From Mesoflavibacter sp037029465 (GTDB lineage: Bacteria; Bacteroidota; Bacteroidia; Flavobacteriales; Flavobacteriaceae): 64,000 nt of DNA. The stretch is taken from the NCBI RefSeq assembly GCF_037029465.1, contig NZ_JAYMEM010000003.1:1-64000 (forward strand), read 5' to 3'. The stretch's first letter is position 1; each line of letters begins with the position of its first letter. Shown piece by piece: positions 58,510 to 64,000 of the stretch. The notes below the pieces were generated by a model. That model saw only the letters and a list, made by a program, of their open reading frames with translations, was not told the origin of the DNA and searched no databases. A program made the translations under genes and the position numbers.

Positions 58510-59586
58510 TTGAAATTGAGATTACTTTTAGCTTCTCTTATATTATTGGTGTTCATCCCATTAAACGCACAAACCACCCGTAAATATTCTAACGAATTTA
58601 TGAATATAGGTGTAGATGCTGCTGCTTTGGGACAAAGTAACGCTGTAGTAGCAAGATCTAACGATGTAAATGCAGGTTACTGGAATCCTGCTGGATTAAT
58701 CAATTTAGAAGACAACCAATTAGCCTTAATGCACTCTAGTTACTTTGCTAACATTGCAAATTATGACTATGCCGGTTTTGCTATGCCTTTAGACGATAAT
58801 AGTGCTTTTGGAGTGTCTTTAATTAGATTTGCTGTAGACGATATTTTAGATACTACTCAGTTAATTGACGAGCAAGGTAATGTAAATTACGATCGTATTA
58901 GCCTCTTCTCTACTGCAGATTATGGATTAACAATATCTTATTCAAGAAATTTACCTATTCAAGGTTTAAGCTATGGCGTAAATGCTAAAATTATACGCCG
59001 TATTATTGGGGATTTTGCTTCAAGTTGGGGCGTAGGTCTTGATGCTGCTATTCAATTTGAAACAGATAACAATTGGAAGTTTGGTGTTATGGCAAGAGAC
59101 ATCACAACAACGTATAACGCATGGTCAATTAACGAAGAAGAATTTGCTAAAGTACAAAACGCAGTTGAAGGTCAAAACCAAGAATTACCAGAAACCACCG
59201 AAATCACAATTCCTAAACTTCAAATTGGTGTGGCTAAATTATATCGTTTTCATTACGATTACACATTAGAAGCCGAAATAGATTTAAATGTAAGATTTGA
59301 GCAAAATAATGATGTAATTTCCACCTCTTTTGCTAGTATTAATCCAGCATTTGGTTTTGAGTTTGGATATATTGACATGATATATCTTCGTGGCGGAATG
59401 GGTAATTTTCAAAATGAATTACAGATAGATAATTCAGAGCGATTAACTTTCCAGCCTACTTTTGGAGTTGGGTTTAAATACAACGGTATACAAGTAGATT
59501 ATGCGTTTACAGATATTGGTGACCAAAGTGTAGCATTATATTCTAACGTATTTTCTTTAAAATTAGATTTTAGTATCTTTAGATAA
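58510..59586 (+). CDS. PorV/PorQ family T9SS protein, TTG start
   Basis: A 358-residue outer-membrane beta-barrel of the PorV/PorQ family, the type IX secretion shuttle components that hold cargo at the cell surface. It begins with a signal peptide (KLRLLLASLILLVFIPLNAQ) read from a TTG; there is no ATG in the signal region. Family motifs are visible: GVDAAALGQSNAVVARSNDVNAGYWNPAGL, and the closing PTFGVGFKYNGIQVDYAF...SLKLDFSIF. The DUF4105 gene starts 9 bp after it, so they are co-transcribed. Confidence 0.85.
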   Translation: MKLRLLLASLILLVFIPLNAQTTRKYSNEFMNIGVDAAALGQSNAVVARSNDVNAGYWNPAGLINLEDNQLALMHSSYFANIANYDYAGFAMPLDDNSAFGVSLIRFAVDDILDTTQLIDEQGNVNYDRISLFSTADYGLTISYSRNLPIQGLSYGVNAKIIRRIIGDFASSWGVGLDAAIQFETDNNWKFGVMARDITTTYNAWSINEEEFAKVQNAVEGQNQELPETTEITIPKLQIGVAKLYRFHYDYTLEAEIDLNVRFEQNNDVISTSFASINPAFGFEFGYIDMIYLRGGMGNFQNELQIDNSERLTFQPTFGVGFKYNGIQVDYAFTDIGDQSVALYSNVFSLKLDFSIFR

Positions 59587-59595
59587 CCCTATCTT

Positions 59596-60750
59596 ATGAA
59601 ACTACTATTACGCGTCCTTTTTTTACTGTGTTTTACAGTTGCTTTTTCACAAAAAAACATTCCTAACAACACACAAATTAGTGTATTAACCATTGGTCCT
59701 GGTAATAACCTTAATGATGCGTTTGGACATAGTGGTATTAGACTAAAAACAAGTTACAGCGATATTGTATACGACTTTGGTCGTTATAATTTTGAAGACC
59801 CAAACTTTTACCTCAACTTCGCTAGAGGAAAACTTAACTACTTACAAGGTAAAGCTAATTACAATAACTTAGTTAATTTTTACAAACAACAAAACAGAAG
59901 CATTAAAGAACAACTTCTAAATCTTTCTGCTGAAGAAAAGCAAAGCATTTACACCTTTTTAGAAACCAATTATGCCAACAATCAAGGTGCTTATTTATAT
60001 GATTTTTTCTATGACAATTGTGCTACAAAAATTAGAGATGTTATAGAAAATGCTACTAACGGAAACATTAACTACCAATTACCTGATAATTACGAAGACA
60101 AAACATTCCGCACCTTAATTCAAGATGAATTACATTACAACACTTGGGGAAGTTTAGGAATTGACATTGCATTAGGAGCCGTTATAGACCGAACTGCAAC
60201 ACCAAGAGAACACCTGTTTTTGCCTAAAAACATTTATACTTTTTTTGAAAAAGCGACTATAAGTAATGAGAAAGAATTAGTAAGCAGCAGTAAAACAATT
60301 TTTAAATCTGATACCAAATTTCAAAAAGGAAACTTTCTATTAAGTCCATCAGTTATTTTAAGTGTATTGGCGGTTTTAATCATCTTTATCACTTATAGAG
60401 ATTATAAAAACCAATGCAGAACTAAAATTTTAGACGTCATATTACATCTGGTTTTAGGATTAATTGGGGTATTATTAACCTTATTATGGTTTGCTACAGA
60501 CCATACTGCAACTGCATATAACTACAACTTACTTTGGGCTTTTCCGTTAAGTATACTTATGATGTTTCAAGCCTGTAAATCAGAACCTAAAAAATGGTTT
60601 GTAGGTTATATAAAGTTTAGTGTGCTTATGCTATGCTTACTCACTGTACATTGGATAAGTGGTGTACAACGTTTTGCACCAACTTTAATTCCGCTATTAA
60701 TAGCACTATTTATTCGTTATATTTTTCTATTGAAGTTTTTAAAGAAGTAG
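59596..60750 (+). CDS. DUF4105 domain membrane protein
   Basis: A 384-residue protein with a signal peptide (MKLLLRVLFLLCFTVAFSQ). The N-terminal periplasmic DUF4105 domain (about 25-240) carries LTIGPGNNLNDAFGHSGIRL and YLYDFFYDNCATKIRDVI, with the conserved His and Cys of a cysteine-protease-like (NlpC-related) fold. Four or five membrane helices follow (about 253-270, 285-305, 310-330, 340-355, 360-380). The role is unknown. It shares a transcript with the PorV/Q-like gene. Confidence 0.8.
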   Translation: MKLLLRVLFLLCFTVAFSQKNIPNNTQISVLTIGPGNNLNDAFGHSGIRLKTSYSDIVYDFGRYNFEDPNFYLNFARGKLNYLQGKANYNNLVNFYKQQNRSIKEQLLNLSAEEKQSIYTFLETNYANNQGAYLYDFFYDNCATKIRDVIENATNGNINYQLPDNYEDKTFRTLIQDELHYNTWGSLGIDIALGAVIDRTATPREHLFLPKNIYTFFEKATISNEKELVSSSKTIFKSDTKFQKGNFLLSPSVILSVLAVLIIFITYRDYKNQCRTKILDVILHLVLGLIGVLLTLLWFATDHTATAYNYNLLWAFPLSILMMFQACKSEPKKWFVGYIKFSVLMLCLLTVHWISGVQRFAPTLIPLLIALFIRYIFLLKFLKK

Positions 60751-60804
60751 TAGTTCTCGATATATTTTACTCGTACCTCGTAAAACACTCGAACTGACAA
60801 GAAA

Positions 60805-60863
60805 TTTCAACTTTCAAACTTTGAACTTTGAACTTTGAACTTTGAACTTTGAACTTTGAACTT
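60805..60863. repeat. TTTGAAC heptamer tandem repeat
   Basis: Six exact copies of TTTGAAC run from 60820 to 60861, preceded by degenerate TTTCAAC units. The array ends six bases before the stop codon of the sugar transferase gene. The copy number should vary by slippage; the unit length of seven is not a multiple of three, but the array is outside coding sequence. Confidence 0.9.
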
Positions 60864-60868
60864 AAAAC

Positions 60869-62263
60869 CTACTGTCCTCTAAAGAAAATTACCGTACTCA
60901 AAGTTTTAATAACAATATTAATATCTAACATAAAACTACGGTGTTTAATATAAAATAAGTCGTATTGAAGCTTAAGCAAGCTATCATCAATACTAGAGCC
61001 ATAACGTGCATTTACTTGCGCCCAACCTGTTAAACCTGGCTTAACGATATGTCTAGTTTCGTAAAAAGGAATGACTTGCGAGAGTTCTTCAACAAAAACA
61101 GGACGTTCTGGTCGTGGTCCTATCATACTCATGTCTCCTTTTAAAATATTGATAAATTGTGGAATTTCATCTAAACGAGACGTACGTAAAAAGCGTCCAA
61201 AAGGCGTCACACGACTATCATTTTTACTTGCCCAAACAGCACCTGTAGATTCGGCATTTTTCACCATACTTCGGTATTTGTAAATGGTAAAAGGTCTTCC
61301 GCTTTTACCAACACGTTCTTGGGTATAAAAAAGCTTACCTCTGTTACCAAGCGCATTTCCTATTAAAATTAAAGGTAAAAATAACACACCAATAGCCAAG
61401 CCTACTAAAGACAAAATAATATCAAAAAGACGACGGTAAGTAAGGTACAGTTTGTTTTTATTATTTCGACTAAACGGAAAATATTTGTAAAAATCTTTAC
61501 CTACAAACTGCACAGGAACGCGATAGGTAATATCTTCATAAACCTGCGTATATTCTTTAATAGGAAAGCCTTTTTCTAACAACGAAATAAGGTCTGAATA
61601 TATGGAAGGCGTGATGTTTTCAGAATCGTAACTAGCAACTACAATTTCTGAAATACCTTCATCTTTAATAACTTTTCTAATATTCTTAGGACTAAATTCT
61701 TTAACCGCTGTAAACTTAACAGCATCTTTTTTATCACTCTCGCAATTAATGTAACCTACAATAACATAATTAGGGTCTGCATCATTAAAGGCATTAACGA
61801 TACTTTTAATATTAGATGTTTCACCAATTAAAAGGACGCGCTTATAAAAACGCGGTGAAGATATAAAAGTGATATAAGCCCAACGCCAAACAAATAAACC
61901 TAACAAAATAGCAATATAGAAATAGATAATTTGCAATCTATTATCTGGCAAAGACGGTGTATAAAATGGCGTTAATAAATAAAACAATACGGTTACCGAA
62001 GTAGTTAAAATAATGGTACTCACCACAGTTTCTATACGGCTAGACTTTTGCAAATCGTATAATTCTAATACGGTTCCAAAAATTGAGATGTAAAGTGCCA
62101 GCACAAAAATCCAAGCCCAATGCTCATGACTTACCAAAAAGTAATCAAAATTAAAAATGGAACTGACTAAGTATAAAGAACCTCCAATAAATAGCAAATC
62201 AAAGATACGTAATAGGATTTTACGTTCAGAAATTTCAAAATGTATGCCACTTGAGCTATTCAT
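60869..62263 (-). CDS. Exopolysaccharide polyprenyl glycosylphosphotransferase
   Basis: A WcaJ/WbaP-type initiating enzyme of 464 residues that loads the first sugar phosphate onto undecaprenyl phosphate. Five N-terminal hydrophobic segments and a CoA-binding-like Rossmann region (RVLLIGETSNIKSIV near 141) precede the catalytic C-terminal domain from 270: YLTYRRLFDIILSLVGL, TIYKYRSMVKNAESTGAVWA, RFLRTSRLDEIPQFINILKGDMSMIGPRPERP, and KPGLTGWAQVNARYG. It begins the surface-polysaccharide locus, with a GT4 and ligase upstream. Confidence 0.92.
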   Translation of the reverse strand: MNSSSGIHFEISERKILLRIFDLLFIGGSLYLVSSIFNFDYFLVSHEHWAWIFVLALYISIFGTVLELYDLQKSSRIETVVSTIILTTSVTVLFYLLTPFYTPSLPDNRLQIIYFYIAILLGLFVWRWAYITFISSPRFYKRVLLIGETSNIKSIVNAFNDADPNYVIVGYINCESDKKDAVKFTAVKEFSPKNIRKVIKDEGISEIVVASYDSENITPSIYSDLISLLEKGFPIKEYTQVYEDITYRVPVQFVGKDFYKYFPFSRNNKNKLYLTYRRLFDIILSLVGLAIGVLFLPLILIGNALGNRGKLFYTQERVGKSGRPFTIYKYRSMVKNAESTGAVWASKNDSRVTPFGRFLRTSRLDEIPQFINILKGDMSMIGPRPERPVFVEELSQVIPFYETRHIVKPGLTGWAQVNARYGSSIDDSLLKLQYDLFYIKHRSFMLDINIVIKTLSTVIFFRGQ

Positions 62264-62341
62264 TGGCTATTGGTTGGAAGAATTTTCCCAAAGATAATAA
62301 CTAAAAAATTTTATACAAGTTAATAGTCATTTTAATAACTA

Positions 62342-63349
62342 TCATTTTAAAATAGACAACCATTGGGCTTTAACCTGTTGCCAATCATAACATTCTGCTT
62401 TTTGTCTGGCGTGTTTTGTCATTTCATCTAAAAATGAATGATCTTCTTTAAGTTGCTGTACAGCATTTACAAAACCTTCAACTTGATTTGGTGGCACTAA
62501 TAAACCATCTTTTTGGTGATGGATTAAAAACGGTAACCCACCAACATCTGAAGAAATAACCGGTAATCCTAACGCCATAGCTTCTATCACGCTTACTGGC
62601 ATATTATCAAAGTCAGTTGTATTTATAAATATATTATAATCTTTAGATAGTAAAATCCACTCACATTTGGTTAAACCACCTGTAAAAGTAACGTCTAATC
62701 CCGTGGTTTTAGCGTAAGCTTTGGTCGTCTCTAAACTGCCATCCTTTTCAGGTCCTACCATACATAAAGAGGCATTATACCCTTTTGCTTTCAAAGTCTC
62801 TAAAATATCTATAGCTAAAGTAGGGTTATAAATTTTAGAGAAAGAACGTACCCAAAGTAGTTTTATCTCATCTATAACTCGAGTATTAAACTCATATTGA
62901 CTAATATCAATACTATTAGGTATGACTTTGCATGTATAACCTTTAGTTTCAAAATGATGCTTGATATACTCTGAAGGTGATACATTAATGTAAGAATACT
63001 TAAATATTAGTTGACTAAGCTTAGGGTTATTTGTTAAACGGTTAGGCAAGTTTCCGCCGTGTAAAACAGGTATGTATTTCAACTTTAAAAGACGACACAA
63101 CAGACTAACAGCTATAGCAAAATAAAAATTTAAAGTACTATAAGTATCAATTAGCACATAACTAGCTGTTTTACGCTGTTTAAAAACGGTTAATAACATG
63201 TCTAATAAACGTAAAAAAATATTACTTTTAGAAGACGCATAAGTCACTTTATAACCTAAATCTTCAAAATGAAGACCCAAGGTATCAATAGTAGATGCTG
63301 TATTGCCTTTATGCGCTAACTTGTTTCCTATGTAAACGAGATGAGTCAT
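62342..63349 (-). CDS. Glycosyltransferase family 4
   Basis: A retaining GT-B glycosyltransferase of 335 residues acting in polysaccharide assembly at the inner membrane. The N-terminal MTHLVYIGNKLAHKGNTAST begins the first Rossmann domain. The C-terminal donor-binding motif MPVSVIEAMALGLPVISSDVGGLPFLI near 250 contains the E-x7-E type pair. Sugar specificity is unknown. It overlaps the ligase gene by 41 bp, sharing a transcript. Confidence 0.88.
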   Translation of the reverse strand: MTHLVYIGNKLAHKGNTASTIDTLGLHFEDLGYKVTYASSKSNIFLRLLDMLLTVFKQRKTASYVLIDTYSTLNFYFAIAVSLLCRLLKLKYIPVLHGGNLPNRLTNNPKLSQLIFKYSYINVSPSEYIKHHFETKGYTCKVIPNSIDISQYEFNTRVIDEIKLLWVRSFSKIYNPTLAIDILETLKAKGYNASLCMVGPEKDGSLETTKAYAKTTGLDVTFTGGLTKCEWILLSKDYNIFINTTDFDNMPVSVIEAMALGLPVISSDVGGLPFLIHHQKDGLLVPPNQVEGFVNAVQQLKEDHSFLDEMTKHARQKAECYDWQQVKAQWLSILK

Positions 63350-64000
63350 CTTTAATATGTATTAAACTTAAAGCATATATAAACGCTGGTGCTGCAATAC
63401 GCATAGAAGAATGGTTTATGGTTAAAAACCAAAACAGATAAAAAGAGAAAAAGAGCACGTTACTTCTATCTTTTAATCTTAAAAATAAAGGAACTAAAAG
63501 TAAGATACTAAACGCCAGTACGCCTAAACTACCATGTTCAGATATAATACGACTCATTTCATTATGTGAGGCAGCGTGTATACCTGTTTCTTGAAATCGT
63601 AAATCTTTGATACGTCCTACACCTACACCTATAAAAGGATGTTCTAAAAACTCTTCAAACTCAGCTATAAATAAATCTGTACGTCCTGTTGTTATATCGT
63701 TCTTCTCTACGCCTATAGCATTTTGATTGGCATAGCGCTTTTCAATCATTCCATTAGTCTGTATGGTAGAGATAATCCAAGTTGCAGCTCCCAGAACCAA
63801 AAAAACTACTACAGAAGATAGCATTCTAGTTTTATTAACCTTATCCATACTTTTATATTGAATAAATATAAAAGCTACTATCATTATTATAGCTGTAAAT
63901 ACACCTCCACGACTAAAAGTAACTATTGCTCTAAAGGCAAAAAGTAAAATAAATAATAAATCTAGATACTTTACTAATTTTGATTTAGAAAAATAAAAGA
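63309..64000 (-). CDS. O-antigen ligase/polymerase family protein (partial)
   Basis: The 3' part of a Wzy/WaaL-type polysaccharide polymerase or ligase that runs off the right window edge. The frame stays open past the internal ATG at 63884 to 64000, adding ...RAIVTFSRGGVFTAIIM, a typical ligase run with the SRGG motif. After it come a soluble loop (NDITTGRTDLFIAEFEEFLEHPFIGVGVGR) with HAASHNEMSRIISEHG, the catalytic-loop pattern of the Wzy_C family, and three more hydrophobic helices. The upstream part is outside the window. Confidence 0.85.
   Translation of the reverse strand, partial: FYFSKSKLVKYLDLLFILLFAFRAIVTFSRGGVFTAIIMIVAFIFIQYKSMDKVNKTRMLSSVVVFLVLGAATWIISTIQTNGMIEKRYANQNAIGVEKNDITTGRTDLFIAEFEEFLEHPFIGVGVGRIKDLRFQETGIHAASHNEMSRIISEHGSLGVLAFSILLLVPLFLRLKDRSNVLFFSFYLFWFLTINHSSMRIAAPAFIYALSLIHIKDDSSRLHRKQVSA

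Noticed and set aside
62342..63349. 41-bp overlap of glycosyltransferase and ligase genes as an annotation error
   Set aside because: Both frames look genuine up to their ends (MTHLVYIGNKLAHKG start, and the ligase helix with a charged tail), so the overlap is probably real.
1..64000. CRISPR array, prophage or insertion sequence
   Set aside because: No regularly spaced direct repeats, phage structural genes or transposase were seen; the only mobile-looking unit is the cassette near 40 kb.

Overview
The window is chromosomal DNA from a marine-type member of the Flavobacteriaceae (Bacteroidota). The evidence is low GC; promoters of the Bacteroidota form TTG/TTTG-N17-23-TAnnTTTG; type IX secretion and gliding-type proteins (PorV/PorQ-like, a T9SS sorting tail, a GldL-like peptide); LptF/LptB; a zeaxanthin-type carotenoid operon; and many best-recognised families typical of flavobacteria. 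No species is assigned. Most of the window is housekeeping, with small accessory islands.

Layout. 1-477: a T-run repeat tract and a structured RNA candidate ahead of thrS. 478-3771: thrS-infC-rpmI-rplT, with infC starting at a non-canonical AUA codon. 3.8-8.6 kb: a HAD phosphatase, a membrane adenylate cyclase, YjbQ, a secreted GATase-like protein and an AI-2E-type permease. 8.6-11.7 kb: an AT-rich 1019-residue protein joining a complete calcineurin-type metallophosphoesterase to a STAND/NACHT-like NTPase, lying 10 bp downstream of dnaB. This is the best candidate for an undescribed conflict or defence system. 11.7-17.7 kb: dnaB, accA, a DMT permease, LptF/G and tgt, all on the minus strand. 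17.9-23.4 kb: a split transketolase, a porin-like barrel, a calcium-repeat FKBP lipoprotein, an S4 protein, a PRTase, aroK, tRNA-Lys(TTT) and tRNA-Leu(GAG). 23.5-28.3 kb: a MerR/B12-binding regulator of CarH type followed by crtI-crtB-crtZ-crtY, so light-controlled zeaxanthin synthesis is a reasonable inference.

28.3-38 kb: a TlpA thioredoxin, aconitase, an acyltransferase, a GldL-like peptide, MoxR and three consecutive SurA/PpiC-type periplasmic folding proteins. 38.1-41.3 kb: a small accessory area with a T9SS cargo protein, an SRPBCC pair, and a roughly 1 kb cassette-like unit carrying two unrecognised genes. That unit is bounded by a 10-bp inverted repeat and contains long folding repeats. 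It is followed by a membrane protein gene that seems to carry a 3' frameshift. 41.3-50.8 kb: guaB, a FecA-like TonB receptor with possible Fur-type repeats, HMG-CoA lyase, a LysE exporter, pyrD, a ParDE toxin-antitoxin pair with a palindromic operator, pepT and a cyclophilin-FKBP fusion. 50.9-60.8 kb: recQ, kdsD-tatC-CMD, lptB, TerC, pssA, a PorV/PorQ-like protein and a DUF4105 protein. 60.8-64 kb: the start of an exopolysaccharide locus (sugar-phosphate transferase, glycosyltransferase, O-antigen ligase running off the window).

The genes fit an aerobic, pigmented, surface-polysaccharide-making flavobacterium. Envelope biogenesis (LptB, LptF/G, KdsD, SurA-like chaperones, TatC, PssA) and central metabolism dominate.
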